From Nocardia fluminea (GTDB taxonomy: Bacteria; Actinomycetota; Actinomycetes; Mycobacteriales; Mycobacteriaceae), in assembly GCF_002846365.1 (NCBI RefSeq), contig NZ_PJMW01000002.1, positions 4,960,001 to 5,024,000 on the forward strand: a DNA stretch of 64,000 nucleotides, in the 5' to 3' direction. The stretch's first letter is position 1. Each line of letters begins with the position of its first letter. Below are positions 26,612-35,974 of the stretch, piece after piece. Made by a program: the position numbers and the translations under genes. Under the pieces are notes generated by a model. The model was not told the DNA's origin. It did not search any database and saw only the letters and a list, made by a program, of their open reading frames with translations.

Positions 26612-29311
26612 GTGACCGACACTCCGGGGCTGCCCAGCGAACTGGCGAAATTCGCCGGTGAAATCTCGTTCGATCTGGACCCCTTCCAGAGCACCGCGTG
26701 CGCGGCGCTGGAAGACGGGCACAGCGTGCTCGTGTGCGCCCCGACCGGTGCGGGCAAGACGATCGTCGGTGAGTTCGCCGTGCACATGGCACTGGCCTCG
26801 GGCGGAAAGTGCTTCTACACCACGCCGATCAAGGCGCTGTCGAATCAGAAGTTCGCCGATCTCACCGCCCGCTACGGCCGTGACAGTGTCGGCCTGCTCA
26901 CCGGTGACCAGTCGATCAACCCCGGCGCGCCGGTGGTCGTGATGACCACCGAGGTGTTGCGCAACATGCTCTACGCGTCCTCGGACTCGCTGCGCGGGCT
27001 GTCCTACGTCGTGATGGACGAGGTGCACTACCTGGCCGATCGGTTCCGCGGCGCGGTGTGGGAGGAAGTGATCCTGCACCTGCCGCCGGACGTGCGGCTG
27101 GTGAGCCTGTCGGCGACGGTGTCCAACGCCGAGGAGTTCGGTGCCTGGATGGAAACCGTGCGTGGCGACACGGCGGTGGTGGTGGACGAAACCAGGCCGG
27201 TGCCGCTGTGGCAGCACGTGATGGTCGGGCGGCGGATGTTCGACCTGTTCGACACCAAGTCCAGCGACCACAAGGTCGTGGTCGACGAGGACCTCGTGCG
27301 GTTCATCCGCCAGCGCGAGAGCGCCGACCGGATGCACGGGTACGGCGGTCCGCGCGGCCGTGGTGGGCGCGGCGGCAACTTCCGTCCGTTGCCGCGACCG
27401 GATGTGCTGGCGCGCCTCGACGAGGAAAACCTGCTGCCCGCGATCACTTTCATCTTCAGCCGGGCGGGCTGTGACGGCGCGCTGGCCCAGTGCCTGCGGG
27501 CCCGCCTCGATCTGAGTCGTCCCGGCGAGGCCGGGCAGATCGACGAGATCATCGAGAAGCACACCGGTGATCTGCCCAAGGGTGATCTGGAGGTACTCGG
27601 CTACTGGGAGTGGCGTGAGGCGCTGCAGCGCGGCCTGGCCGCGCACCACGCGGGCATGCTGCCCGCGTTCCGCCACACCGTCGAGGAATTGTTCGTCAAG
27701 GGTCTCGTGCGCGCGGTGTTCGCCACCGAGACCCTGGCGCTGGGCATCAACATGCCCGCCCGCACGGTGGTTCTCGAGCGACTGGTGAAGTTCAACGGCG
27801 AGACCCACGCCGAACTCACCCCCGGCGAGTACACCCAGCTCACCGGTCGCGCGGGCAGGCGTGGCATCGACGTCGAGGGCCACGCGGTGGTGCTGTGGCA
27901 GCCCGAGGTCGACACCAGCGCGGTCGCCGGCCTCGCCTCCACGCGTACCTATCCGCTGCGCAGCTCGTTCCGGCCCGGCTACAACATGTCGATCAACCTG
28001 ATCGACCGGCTGGGCGCCAAGGAAGCGCGGACCCTGCTCGAGCGGTCGTTCGCCCAGTTCCAGGCCGACCGGTCGGTGGTGGGTCTGGTCCGTGGCATCG
28101 AACGCAACGAGGGCGCGCTGCGCAAGCTGGAGAGTCAGCTCGGTGGCGTCGACGGCGACTTCATGGAGTACCTGTCGCTGCGTGACCGGATCAAGCAGCG
28201 GGAGCGCGATATCCAGCAGCAGGGCCGGGCCGACCGGCGCGGCGCGGCGGTGAAGGCGCTGATCGGATTGCGTCGTGGCGATGTGGTGTCCATTCCGGTG
28301 GGCAAGCGCTCGGGGCTCGCGGTGATCCTCGAACCGGACCAGACGCCCGGCGATCCCCGTCCACTGGTGCTGACCGAGGACCACTGGGCAGGCCGGGTGT
28401 CGGCGGCCGATTTCCCGGAGCCCGCCGAAGCACTCGGGCGCATGGACCTGCCGCGCCGGGTCGATCATCGGACCGCGCGCATCCGCCGCGACCTGGCCTC
28501 GGCGTTGCGCGGCACCGGGATCTCGGCTCCGCGCCGGGGCAAGCGCAACGACCGTGTTCGCGGCGGTGAAGATCGTCAGCTCTCGACGTTGCGGCGCAGT
28601 CTGCGGTCCCATCCCGCGCACAATCGCCCCGATCGGGAGCAGTTGAGCCGGACCGGCGAGCGGTATTCGCGGCTCGCCCGCGAGACCGAGACGATGCGCC
28701 AGAAGGTTGCCGCGACCACGAACTCGCTGGCGCGCACCTTCGATCGGATCGTGGGGCTGCTCGAGGAGCGCGGGTTCGTCGCGCACGGCGAGGTGACCGC
28801 CGACGGCAGGCGCCTGGCCCGGATCTACGCCGAGAGCGATCTCGTGGTCGCCGAGGCCCTGCGGCAGGGCCTGTGGCGCGGACTCGGCCCGGCCGAACTC
28901 GCCGCGGTGGTATCGACGCTGGTCTACGAATCACGGCAGGAAACCGGCCTGCTGACGCCGGCGGGACCGACCGATCCGATCCGCCGCGCGATCGCGGGCA
29001 CCATCGAAGTGTGGTCGGACCTGCGCTCCGACGAGGCGCGACACAAACTTCCGCCCACTCGCGAACCCGATCTCGGCTTCGTCACCGGGGTGTACAAATG
29101 GGCGCGCGGCGACGCGTTGGCCGAGGCGTTGCTGGCCAGTGGCGACCAGGGCACGACGATGTCGGCGGGCGATTTCGTGCGGTGGTGCAGGCAGGTGATC
29201 GACCTGCTCGATCAGATCCACAACACCGCCGACGACACCGAGATCGCGTCCACCGCCGCCAAGGCGGTGCGTGCCGTACGGCGGGGTGTCGTCGCGGTGG
29301 ACGCCGCGTAG
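26612..29311 (+). CDS. helY: DEVH-box superfamily 2 RNA helicase HelY (Mtr4/Ski2-like)
   Basis: 899-residue helicase. Walker A APTGAGKT is at residues 43-50 and the DEVH box at 136-139; SATVSNAEEFG and QLTGRAGRRGID are motifs III and VI. The C-terminal third contains the rRNA-processing arch-like segment and a DSHCT domain. The family unwinds RNA duplexes and links to RNA turnover. Gene order tatA-tatC-helY is as in mycobacteria. GTG start just after the tatC stop. Confidence 0.92.
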   Translation: MTDTPGLPSELAKFAGEISFDLDPFQSTACAALEDGHSVLVCAPTGAGKTIVGEFAVHMALASGGKCFYTTPIKALSNQKFADLTARYGRDSVGLLTGDQSINPGAPVVVMTTEVLRNMLYASSDSLRGLSYVVMDEVHYLADRFRGAVWEEVILHLPPDVRLVSLSATVSNAEEFGAWMETVRGDTAVVVDETRPVPLWQHVMVGRRMFDLFDTKSSDHKVVVDEDLVRFIRQRESADRMHGYGGPRGRGGRGGNFRPLPRPDVLARLDEENLLPAITFIFSRAGCDGALAQCLRARLDLSRPGEAGQIDEIIEKHTGDLPKGDLEVLGYWEWREALQRGLAAHHAGMLPAFRHTVEELFVKGLVRAVFATETLALGINMPARTVVLERLVKFNGETHAELTPGEYTQLTGRAGRRGIDVEGHAVVLWQPEVDTSAVAGLASTRTYPLRSSFRPGYNMSINLIDRLGAKEARTLLERSFAQFQADRSVVGLVRGIERNEGALRKLESQLGGVDGDFMEYLSLRDRIKQRERDIQQQGRADRRGAAVKALIGLRRGDVVSIPVGKRSGLAVILEPDQTPGDPRPLVLTEDHWAGRVSAADFPEPAEALGRMDLPRRVDHRTARIRRDLASALRGTGISAPRRGKRNDRVRGGEDRQLSTLRRSLRSHPAHNRPDREQLSRTGERYSRLARETETMRQKVAATTNSLARTFDRIVGLLEERGFVAHGEVTADGRRLARIYAESDLVVAEALRQGLWRGLGPAELAAVVSTLVYESRQETGLLTPAGPTDPIRRAIAGTIEVWSDLRSDEARHKLPPTREPDLGFVTGVYKWARGDALAEALLASGDQGTTMSAGDFVRWCRQVIDLLDQIHNTADDTEIASTAAKAVRAVRRGVVAVDAA

Positions 29312-29394
29312 TCGCGACGTCTGTGATTTGATTTCTTCGCGTACCGACCGTGAGGCGGATGTCGTGCGAATGCGGCAGGCCCGGCGCGGGGGGC

Positions 29395-29400
29395 TACCGT
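29395..29400 (+). promoter_or_regulatory. -10 box upstream of the Q/W-rich membrane protein gene
   Basis: TACCGT lies 31 bp before the ATG; GTGGAGG about 10 nt before the ATG is the ribosome binding site. Confidence 0.4.
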
Positions 29401-29431
29401 ATGGACTAATGATGCGAGTGGAGGCGAGTGG

Positions 29432-30172
29432 ATGAGCGGCCCTTACGGACCGAACAACCCCGGGGAGGGGAACAACGATCCCACCCAGCACTGGGGGGGT
29501 CAGCAGGGGGCCGGTGGCGCCGGCCCCACCCAGCACTGGGGTGGCGCGCAGCAGCCGCCACAACAGGGCGCTCAGCCCACCCAGCAGTGGAATGATCCGA
29601 ACGCCCAGCAGCCGCAGCAGCAGTGGGGACAACAGCCCCAGCAGCCGCAGCAGCCCTGGGGCCAGCAGCCGCAGCAGGGTGGTGTGCCGCCGCAGCCGAC
29701 CGGGCCGCAGCAGCAGTGGGGCCAGACCCAGCCGCCGCCGCAGGACTGGAACAACCAGGCCGCCAACCCGCAGCAGCAGTGGGGTCAGTCCGCGCCGCAG
29801 CAACAGTGGGGTCAGCCCGCGCCGCAGCAGCAGTGGGGACAGCAGCAGCCGTCTTCCGGCGGCAAGAGCAAGGGCCTGATCATCGGGCTCATCGCCGCGG
29901 GCGTGCTCGTGGTCGCCGCCGTGATCGGTCTGCTCCTGGTCGTGTTCTCCTCCGACGAACTCGACAACACGGCCGTGCAGGACGGTGTCGCGCGCGTGCT
30001 CAAGGACTCCTACGGCATCGCCGACGTCTCCGACGTCAGCTGCCCCTCCGGTCAAGCGGTAGAGGTCGACGCGACCTTCACCTGCGACCTCAAGGTCAGC
30101 GGCGAGGCGAAGAAGGTCACCGTCAAGATCACCAAGGAAGACGGTACCTACGAGGTCGGCCGCCCCAACTAG
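29432..30172 (+). CDS. Q/W-rich single-pass membrane protein with DUF4333 domain
   Basis: 246 residues. Residues 1-140 are low-complexity with repeated PQQQWGQ units and almost no charge; a single transmembrane helix spans about 148-172; the last about 70 residues (VSDVSCPSGQAVEVDATFTCDLKV) form a DUF4333 domain with two Cys able to disulfide-bond outside the cell. Orientation would put the Q/W tract in the cytoplasm. Equivalent of the membrane protein next to helY in mycobacteria (Rv2091c position). Function unknown. Confidence 0.75.
   Translation: MSGPYGPNNPGEGNNDPTQHWGGQQGAGGAGPTQHWGGAQQPPQQGAQPTQQWNDPNAQQPQQQWGQQPQQPQQPWGQQPQQGGVPPQPTGPQQQWGQTQPPPQDWNNQAANPQQQWGQSAPQQQWGQPAPQQQWGQQQPSSGGKSKGLIIGLIAAGVLVVAAVIGLLLVVFSSDELDNTAVQDGVARVLKDSYGIADVSDVSCPSGQAVEVDATFTCDLKVSGEAKKVTVKITKEDGTYEVGRPN
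29580..29850 (+). repeat. CAG/TGGGG-rich coding repeat
   Basis: Short direct repeats of CCGCAGCAGCAGTGGGG and variants encode PQQQWGQ units at about residues 61, 92, 113, 122 and 131. Such runs are prone to copy-number change. Confidence 0.8.
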
Positions 30173-30190
30173 GCGCTCGCACAACGTTTT

Positions 30191-30223
30191 CCGGGCCGTC
30201 CGCGTTATAGGCGGGCGGCCCGG
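30191..30223. terminator. Bidirectional hairpin terminator
   Basis: 13-bp stem CCGGGCCGTCCGC / GCGGGCGGCCCGG with one G-T pair and a 7-nt loop, between the convergent DUF4333 and exonuclease genes. Confidence 0.8.
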
Positions 30224-30238
30224 TGCCGTTCGTCGAGG

Positions 30239-31213
30239 TCAGCCGGCGTGTGCCGCGGTCAGTGCGGTGACCAGGCGGGTGATCGGGCTCTCTGCGTTGT
30301 AGGCGGCGGCCAATGCGCGCAGCCGGTCGGGATCGGCCGGGGTGGCAGGCAGGACATCGGGACGCGACAGGATCACGTCGGCGTCGGGGACGACCCGCAC
30401 GACCTGTGCGGCGACCTTCAGATAGTCCTGCGCGGCAACGAGTTTCGCGCGCACACCCTTGGCGAGATCGGAGCCCGGATCGGCGACGGCATCCATGAGC
30501 GCGTCGAGCGAGCCGAACTTCGTGATCAGCTGGGCCGCGGACTTGTCACCGATGCCCGCCACACCGGGCAGACCGTCGGAGGCGTCGCCGCGCAGTGCCG
30601 CCATGTCGGCGTAGGCCGGTCCCGCGTTCTGTTCGGGCACACCGTATCTCGCCGAGAGCTCGGCGGGACCGAACAGCTCGGCCTTGGCCAGACCGCGACC
30701 GACGTAGAGCACGCGGACCGGCGGAGCGGGCTCGTCGCGCACCAGTTGCAGCAGGTCCCGGTCACCGCTGACGACAACGACCGGGTCGGTGCGTTCCCGG
30801 CTCGCCAGGGTGCCCAGCACATCGTCGGCCTCGAGACCTTCCGCGCCGCCGGTGGCGATGCCCGCCGCCTCCAGCACCTCGAGGATCATCGCGACCTGCG
30901 GGGTGAGCGTGTCGGGGACTTCTTCCGCGCCGGGCGCCGCGTCGGCGCCGGTGTCGAGTCGGTGCGCCTTGTACGAGGGCACGAGGGCCACCCGGAACGG
31001 TGGGCGCCAATCGAGGTCGAGCCCGACGACGAGCCTGCTCGGGCGGTGCTTGGTGACCAGCGAAGCCACCATGTCGGTGAACCCGCGTAGCGCGTTCACC
31101 GAACGGCCGTCCGCGCCCCGGAGCTTGTCCGGGATGGCGTAATAGGCGCGGAACCAGAGGCTGGCGCCGTCGAGGATCAACAGGGGTCCACGGGTGCTCT
31201 CGTCAGCGGTCAC
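30239..31213 (-). CDS. 5'-3' exonuclease (FEN-like, PolA N-terminal-type)
   Basis: 324-residue stand-alone homolog of the DNA polymerase I 5'-3' exonuclease domain, acting on flaps and RNA primers. [18 protein letters not shown] at the start, [12 protein letters not shown] with paired metal-binding aspartates, [12 protein letters not shown] and the helix-hairpin-helix [22 protein letters not shown] are visible. The GTG at 31213 is preferred; the longer frame overlaps the pepE promoter. Same position relative to helY as Rv2090 in mycobacteria. Confidence 0.88.
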   Translation of the reverse strand: MTADESTRGPLLILDGASLWFRAYYAIPDKLRGADGRSVNALRGFTDMVASLVTKHRPSRLVVGLDLDWRPPFRVALVPSYKAHRLDTGADAAPGAEEVPDTLTPQVAMILEVLEAAGIATGGAEGLEADDVLGTLASRERTDPVVVVSGDRDLLQLVRDEPAPPVRVLYVGRGLAKAELFGPAELSARYGVPEQNAGPAYADMAALRGDASDGLPGVAGIGDKSAAQLITKFGSLDALMDAVADPGSDLAKGVRAKLVAAQDYLKVAAQVVRVVPDADVILSRPDVLPATPADPDRLRALAAAYNAESPITRLVTALTAAHAG

Positions 31214-31296
31214 CCGGTGATTGTGCCCCGGACCACCGACACGGTCACCGTGGCCGTGCCGATGGGCTTCGGTGGCTGCCCTCGGCGCGGGGCGGG

Positions 31297-31310
31297 TAAC
31301 GTCGGATCCT
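31297..31310 (+). promoter_or_regulatory. -10 box for leaderless pepE transcript
   Basis: TAACGT followed by 8 nt and the ATG of pepE. Confidence 0.45.
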
Positions 31311-32438
31311 ATGAGCGCGCACACGGATGCCAGGTTCGCGGCGAAGGTCTACGGTCAGCGGCTGGAGCGGGCGGTGGAGTTGATGCGCGCGGCGCATCTG
31401 GATGCCCTGCTGATCACGCCGGGCCCCGACCTGCGGTACCTGATCGGTTCGGCGGCGCAATCCTTCGAGCGGCTCACCTGCCTGGTGATCTCGGCCGACG
31501 GGTCGACGCCCGCGGTGGTCATCCCGAAACTCGAGCTGGCCGCCCTGGCCGATTCCGCGGCGGGCGAACTCGGCCTCCGGGTGCTCGACTGGGTCGACGG
31601 CGTCGACCCGTACCAGCTGGTCCGCTCGATCCTGCACGCCGGTTCCCGCATCGCGGTCGCCGACGCCATGCCCGCGCTGCATCTGATCCCGCTCGCCGAA
31701 TCGACCACCGGTCTGCCCGCCTCGGCGACACCGGTGCTGCGTGAGTCGCGGATGATCAAGGACGAGGCCGAGATCGACGCGCTACGCCGGGCGGGCGCGG
31801 CCATCGACCGCGTGCACGCGCGGATGGGCGAATTCCTGCGGGCGGGTCGCACCGAGGCCGAGGTGAGCGCCGATATCACCGCCGCGATCATCGAGGAAGG
31901 CCACACCGAGGCGGCCTTCGTCATCGTCGGCAGTGGCCCGCACGGCGCCGACCCGCACCACGAGGTGTCCGATCGCGTCATCGAGCAGGGCGATGTGGTC
32001 GTCATCGATATCGGTGGCCCCGTCGAACCCGGCTACTACTCGGATTCGACCCGCACCTACGTGCTCGGTACCCCGAGCCCGGAGATCGTCGAGCGGATGG
32101 CGATCCTCGAGGCCGCCCAGGCCGCCGCGGTCGCGGCGGTGCGGCCAGGGGTGCGCGCGGAGTCCATCGACGCCGCCGCCCGCACCGTGCTCGCCGACGC
32201 GGGCCTCGGTGACGCGTTCATCCACCGGACCGGCCACGGGATCGGTCTGTCGGTGCACGAGGAGCCCTACATCGTCGCGGGCAACGACGTGGTCCTCGCA
32301 CCGGGCATGGCGTTCAGCATCGAGCCGGGAATCTACTTCCGTGGCGAATGGGGCGCGCGGATCGAGGACATCGTGGTCGTCACCGACGACGGTGTGGAGT
32401 CGATGAACAACCGGCCGCACGGCCTGACGGTGCTGTAA
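31311..32438 (+). CDS. pepE: Xaa-Pro dipeptidase/M24 peptidase (PepE-type)
   Basis: 375-residue metallopeptidase. The C-terminal pita-bread domain has all five metal ligands: Asp in VIDIGG, Asp in YYSDSTRTY, His in HRTGHGIGL, Glu in FSIEPGIYF and Glu in ARIEDIV. The N-terminal creatinase domain ([22 protein letters not shown]) is normal. Such enzymes cleave X-Pro peptides in the cytoplasm. The short ATG start is preferred because the longer frame overlaps the divergent exonuclease gene. Confidence 0.88.
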   Translation: MSAHTDARFAAKVYGQRLERAVELMRAAHLDALLITPGPDLRYLIGSAAQSFERLTCLVISADGSTPAVVIPKLELAALADSAAGELGLRVLDWVDGVDPYQLVRSILHAGSRIAVADAMPALHLIPLAESTTGLPASATPVLRESRMIKDEAEIDALRRAGAAIDRVHARMGEFLRAGRTEAEVSADITAAIIEEGHTEAAFVIVGSGPHGADPHHEVSDRVIEQGDVVVIDIGGPVEPGYYSDSTRTYVLGTPSPEIVERMAILEAAQAAAVAAVRPGVRAESIDAAARTVLADAGLGDAFIHRTGHGIGLSVHEEPYIVAGNDVVLAPGMAFSIEPGIYFRGEWGARIEDIVVVTDDGVESMNNRPHGLTVL

Positions 32439-32504
32439 GCAGTTCCGGAACGGCCCCACGAGGGCGTTACGGCAACCGTCCGCTCGAGAGCAGGATTGTC
32501 GGCG

Positions 32505-32903
32505 CTATTTCAGCGTGCTCGACGACAGCACCCGACGCACCTGGATCGCGACGACCACGCGTGTGGGATTCACGCGGGGCACCCGGTAGCGCTCGGTGTA
32601 GCGGCGCACTGCTTCCGCGACGTCGGCGCTGTCGTCGAGCACCGTCGCGGGCCCTTCGAGGGTCAGCCAGCGCGGCCCCTCGACCTGGCTCACCGCCGCG
32701 TAGCCCCGCCGTCCGGCATTGCGTGCCTTCACCGACGCGCCGTCGGTGATCACGCGGGCGATCCCGCTCTCGGGATCCCAGGTGAATCCCACCGCGACCA
32801 CGTGCGGGGTGCCGTCGGCGCGCAGGGTGGTGAGCGTGGCCAGATGCCGCTCCGTGACGAACGCGAGGGCGGCGGGGGAGAGCTCAGTGGTGGCGATCGT
32901 CAT
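32505..32903 (-). CDS. F420-dependent PPOX-class oxidoreductase (Rv2074-like)
   Basis: 132-residue split-barrel flavin/F420-binding protein. [28 protein letters not shown] and the [14 protein letters not shown] segment match the family that includes the mycobacterial F420-dependent biliverdin reductase Rv2074. It lies next to an SDR and cobL, the same neighbourhood as Rv2074 with Rv2073c and Rv2072c. Substrate likely a tetrapyrrole-like or quinone compound. Confidence 0.8.
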   Translation of the reverse strand: MTIATTELSPAALAFVTERHLATLTTLRADGTPHVVAVGFTWDPESGIARVITDGASVKARNAGRRGYAAVSQVEGPRWLTLEGPATVLDDSADVAEAVRRYTERYRVPRVNPTRVVVAIQVRRVLSSSTLK

Positions 32904-32978
32904 GCCCGAAACGGTAGCCGTGCCGCCCGGCGCTCGGCTGCGCGGGTTTGCGCCCCGCCCGGATGACAGACTGGCACC

Positions 32979-33731
32979 ATGGCAACGCAGCAGAACGATG
33001 GGCCGGTGCTGGTCCTGGGTGGGCGCAGTGAGATCGGCCTCGAAGTGGCGCGCAGGCTGGCGCCCGGACGGGTGGTGATCCTGGCCGCTCGCCGTGCCGG
33101 CACGTTGTCGGCCGAGATCGAGCAGGTGCGCGCGGCGGGCGCGACCGCCGTGCACACCGTGGAGTTCGACGCCGACGAGACCGCGACGCACGCGCCCCTG
33201 CTGGACAAGCTCGCCGCCGAGCACGGCGGCATCGCGACAGCGGTGCTCGCCTTCGGTGTCCTCGGCGATCAGGTTCGCGCCGAACACGACCCGGCGCACG
33301 CGGTCGCGGTCGTGCACACCGACTTCGTCGCCCAGGTCAGCGTCCTCACGACCCTGGCGACGATGATGCGGGCGCAGGGGTCCGGCCAGATCGTCGTCTT
33401 CAGCTCCATCGCGGGCGTGCGCGTGCGCCGGGCGAACTATGTCTACGGTTCGGCCAAAGCGGGGCTGGACGGCTTCGCCGGCGGCCTCGGCGACGCCCTG
33501 CACGGCACCGGTGTGCAACTGCTGCTGGTGCGCTCGGGCTTCGTGATCGGCCGCATGACCACCGGCATGGACCCGGCCCCCATGGCCAGCACCCCGGACC
33601 AGGTCGCCGACGCCGTGGTCCGCAGCCTCGGCAAGGGCGCCACCCGGGTCGCCGTCCCCGGCCGCCTTGCCCTCGCCTTCTTCGTGATGCGCTTGCTCCC
33701 GCAATCCGTCTGGCGCCGGATGCCCCGGTGA
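32979..33731 (+). CDS. Short-chain dehydrogenase, DprE2-like
   Basis: 250-residue SDR. The N-terminal [19 protein letters not shown] is the GG-S-EIG variant found in decaprenylphosphoryl-2-keto-ribose reductase (DprE2) and relatives. Catalytic Ser-Tyr-Lys are present ([22 protein letters not shown]). The C-terminus ends in a membrane-associating basic/hydrophobic stretch ([21 protein letters not shown]). Its stop overlaps cobL, so it is co-transcribed; a role in cell-wall lipid sugars is inferred from similarity only. Confidence 0.75.
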   Translation: MATQQNDGPVLVLGGRSEIGLEVARRLAPGRVVILAARRAGTLSAEIEQVRAAGATAVHTVEFDADETATHAPLLDKLAAEHGGIATAVLAFGVLGDQVRAEHDPAHAVAVVHTDFVAQVSVLTTLATMMRAQGSGQIVVFSSIAGVRVRRANYVYGSAKAGLDGFAGGLGDALHGTGVQLLLVRSGFVIGRMTTGMDPAPMASTPDQVADAVVRSLGKGATRVAVPGRLALAFFVMRLLPQSVWRRMPR

Positions 33732-34981
33732 CCGCGACGGACTGGACCGGCCATCCGATCGTGGTGGCCGGAATCGGGGCCGACGGCTGGGCCGGTCTGG
33801 GCGAGAACGTCCGCCGGGCCTTGGGGGACTGCGACGTGGTGTTCGGGTCCTCGCGCCAGCTCGCGCTGCTCCCGGCGAGTGACCTCGAACGCGTGCCGTG
33901 GCCGACGCCGCTGCTGCCCGCCCTGCCGGAGTTGTTCGGGCGCAACGCCGGTCGCCGTATCGGTGTCCTGGCCAGCGGTGATCCGATGTTCTACGGCATC
34001 GGCGTCACGTTGGCGCGCCGGTTCGGCCCGGCGGCGCTGCGCGTATTTCCGCAGCCGTCCTCCGCATCGCTGGCGTGCGCCCGGCTCGGGTGGCCACTGG
34101 CCGAGACCCCGGTGGTGAGTGTGGTTGCCCGGCCATTGCCCGCCGTCGTGCCCGAATTGTCCGAAGGCCGACGGATTCTCGTCCTCAGCGAAGACGAGAC
34201 CACGCCGGGCCGCATCGCGGAATTGCTGCGCGACAAGGGGTTCGGTCCCTCCAGGCTGACGGTCCTCGAACAACTCGGCGGTTCCGCCGAACACCTGCGC
34301 ACCGGCTCCGCCGGCACCTGGGCGCACCCGCCCGGCGATCCCCTCAACATCGTCGCCATCGACTGCCGGGCTGATCCCGATACGCGCCGCGACACCCGCT
34401 TGCCCGGCCTGGCCGATACCGCCTTCGCCGGCGACGGCCAGCTCACCAAGGCCGAGGTTCGCGCGCTCACCGTCACCGCGCTCGCCCCCGCACCGGGGGA
34501 AATGCTGTGGGATATCGGCGGCGGGTCGGGAAGTATCGCCATCGAATGGTGCCGCACTCATCCGCTGTGCCGTGCCGTCACGTTCGAACGACTGCCCGGT
34601 CGGCGAGAACAAATCGCGACCAATATCACCACGCTCGGGGTACCGGGAATAACGATCCGCGGCGAGGTGCGCTCGGAGTTAGCCGAGGAAAAGGTCCCGG
34701 CACCGGATGCCCTATTCCTCGGCGGTGGCCTCACCCAGGACGGCGTGTTCGAGGAGTGCTGGCAGCGCCTGCGCCCCGGTGGCCGCCTGGTCGCCAACGC
34801 GGTCACCGCGGAATCGGAAGCGCTGCTGCTCGACTGGTCTGCGAGGTTCGGTGGAACCCTGCGCAAATTCCAGATCTACCGGGGTGAACCGCTGGGCGGG
34901 TTCACGGCCTGGCGGCCGCACTTGCCCGTCGCTCAGTGGATTGTCCGAAAACCCGCTGGTCGCCGCAGCGGGGACCCGTAG
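33728..34981 (+). CDS. cobL: Precorrin-6Y C5,15-methyltransferase (decarboxylating) CobL
   Basis: 417-residue bifunctional enzyme of aerobic cobalamin synthesis. The N-terminal half ([14 protein letters not shown] to about 205) is the CbiE-type tetrapyrrole methylase with GDPMFYGIG; the C-terminal half from about 230 ([18 protein letters not shown]) is the CbiT-type SAM-binding methyltransferase/decarboxylase. The GTG start overlaps the SDR stop (GTGA). cobM, which often follows, is absent here. Confidence 0.93.
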   Translation: MTATDWTGHPIVVAGIGADGWAGLGENVRRALGDCDVVFGSSRQLALLPASDLERVPWPTPLLPALPELFGRNAGRRIGVLASGDPMFYGIGVTLARRFGPAALRVFPQPSSASLACARLGWPLAETPVVSVVARPLPAVVPELSEGRRILVLSEDETTPGRIAELLRDKGFGPSRLTVLEQLGGSAEHLRTGSAGTWAHPPGDPLNIVAIDCRADPDTRRDTRLPGLADTAFAGDGQLTKAEVRALTVTALAPAPGEMLWDIGGGSGSIAIEWCRTHPLCRAVTFERLPGRREQIATNITTLGVPGITIRGEVRSELAEEKVPAPDALFLGGGLTQDGVFEECWQRLRPGGRLVANAVTAESEALLLDWSARFGGTLRKFQIYRGEPLGGFTAWRPHLPVAQWIVRKPAGRRSGDP

Positions 34982-35103
34982 TCCCGATCACGAGTAGATC
35001 ACGCGCAGATCACGGTGAATCCGTTCCCGCAGGGTCCGCGCGCCGTAAAAGTTTCGGACCGAACGTGTAGAACCGACGGCTCGGGGGTAGGGTCGTTGCC
35101 GTT

Positions 35104-35128
35104 CCGGGTAATCCCCCCGGTTCGTTTT
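35104..35128 (+). promoter_or_regulatory. Short hairpin plus T-rich tract before cobK
   Basis: CCGGG-N7-CCCGG followed by TTCGTTTT, 6 to 18 bp before the mini-ORF. TAGGGT about 20 bp upstream could be its -10 box. A weak attenuator is possible. Confidence 0.3.
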
Positions 35129-35133
35129 CCACG

Positions 35134-35211
35134 ATGGAGAGTTACATGAAGTACTCGAAGTTCGATGGCGACGCCGGTGCCGGTGCCGATGATTGCGGAG
35201 GGCTGTCCTGA
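35134..35211 (+). CDS. Mini-ORF coupled to cobK (possible leader peptide)
   Basis: The ATG at 35146, preceded by GGAGAG at 6 nt, opens a 21-codon frame (MKYSKFDG... DDCGGLS, stop 35209-35211); an ATG at 35134 extends it by four codons. Its stop overlaps the CTG that gives the conserved CobK N-terminus (CTGA). It carries no transmembrane segment or known domain. Translational coupling to cobK, or a remnant of a deleted gene, are both possible. Confidence 0.4.
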   Translation: MESYMKYSKFDGDAGAGADDCGGLS

Positions 35212-35960
35212 GAGTTCTGATCCTCGGTGGCACCGGTGAAGCCAGGGAGTTGGCGCGCAGAGCGTCCGGCGAGCGTGGACTCGACATCGTGTCCTCTCTG
35301 GCCGGTCGTGTCGCCAACCCGCGGCTGCCGGTCGGTGCGGTCCGCGTCGGTGGGTTCGGTGGTGTCGAGGGCCTCCGAACCTGGCTACGCGAGAACGCGA
35401 TCGACGCTGTCGTGGACGCGACCCATCCCTTCGCCGCGAAGGTCAGCGCGCACGCCGCCACCGCCGCGGCGGACCTGGACATCCCCGCGCTGCATCTGCG
35501 CCGGCCCGAGTGGGTGCAGCGCCGCGGCGACCTGTGGACGCGCGTGCCCGATCTCGCCGCGGCGGCCGCGGCGCTGACCGCGCGTGACGAACAGGTTCTG
35601 TTGACCATCGGCCGCCAGGGCGTCGGCGCCTTCGCCGGCTGCACCGGCCACGGCTTCGTCATCCGGTCCATCGACGCCCCGGAGGTCCCGCTGCCGCCGC
35701 GTTCCAAACTGTTGCTGGCGCGCGGGCCGTTCACCTTCGACGAGGAACTGGTGCTCATGTCGCGTCATCGCATCGACGTGCTGGTTACGAAGAACAGCGG
35801 CGGTGAGCAGACGGAGGCGAAGATCCTCGCTGCCCGCACCGCGGGTCTACCGGTGATCATGATCGACCGGCCGCCGCTGCCCGCGGGCGCGGCCTCCGTG
35901 GCCGAGGTGGGCGACGCTGTCGAGTGGTTGCGCGAGTTCGCGTCGCACCGGGTGCGCTGA
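35208..35960 (+). CDS. cobK: Precorrin-6A reductase CobK
   Basis: 250-residue NADPH-dependent reductase of aerobic cobalamin synthesis. LRVLILGGTGEARELARR at the N-terminus, VDATHPFAAKVS and TKNSGGEQTEAKI near the C-terminus are the family signatures. The start is uncertain: the conserved N-terminus begins at a CTG codon at 35208 with GGAGGG 5 nt upstream, overlapping the stop of a mini-ORF; the only common start in frame is TTG at 35193, adding five residues. Confidence 0.9.
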   Translation: MRVLILGGTGEARELARRASGERGLDIVSSLAGRVANPRLPVGAVRVGGFGGVEGLRTWLRENAIDAVVDATHPFAAKVSAHAATAAADLDIPALHLRRPEWVQRRGDLWTRVPDLAAAAAALTARDEQVLLTIGRQGVGAFAGCTGHGFVIRSIDAPEVPLPPRSKLLLARGPFTFDEELVLMSRHRIDVLVTKNSGGEQTEAKILAARTAGLPVIMIDRPPLPAGAASVAEVGDAVEWLREFASHRVR

Positions 35961-35974
35961 ACCCGGAGGAGCCG

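Noticed and set aside
25571..28786. Long minus-strand open frame opposite tatC and helY
   Set aside because: His/Arg/Gly-biased translation without domains, opposite conserved genes.
29580..29850. Short direct repeats considered as a CRISPR array
   Set aside because: Repeats are in frame within a coding sequence, units are too short and spacers are not unique.
32505..33704. 400-codon minus-strand frame including the PPOX gene
   Set aside because: Only the last 132 codons match a protein family; the upstream part is antisense to the DprE2-like SDR, so the gene starts at 32903.
34982..35192. Cobalamin riboswitch before cobK
   Set aside because: No GCCACTG or CCGGT-AAA-CCGG core was found here, in contrast to the region before cobN.
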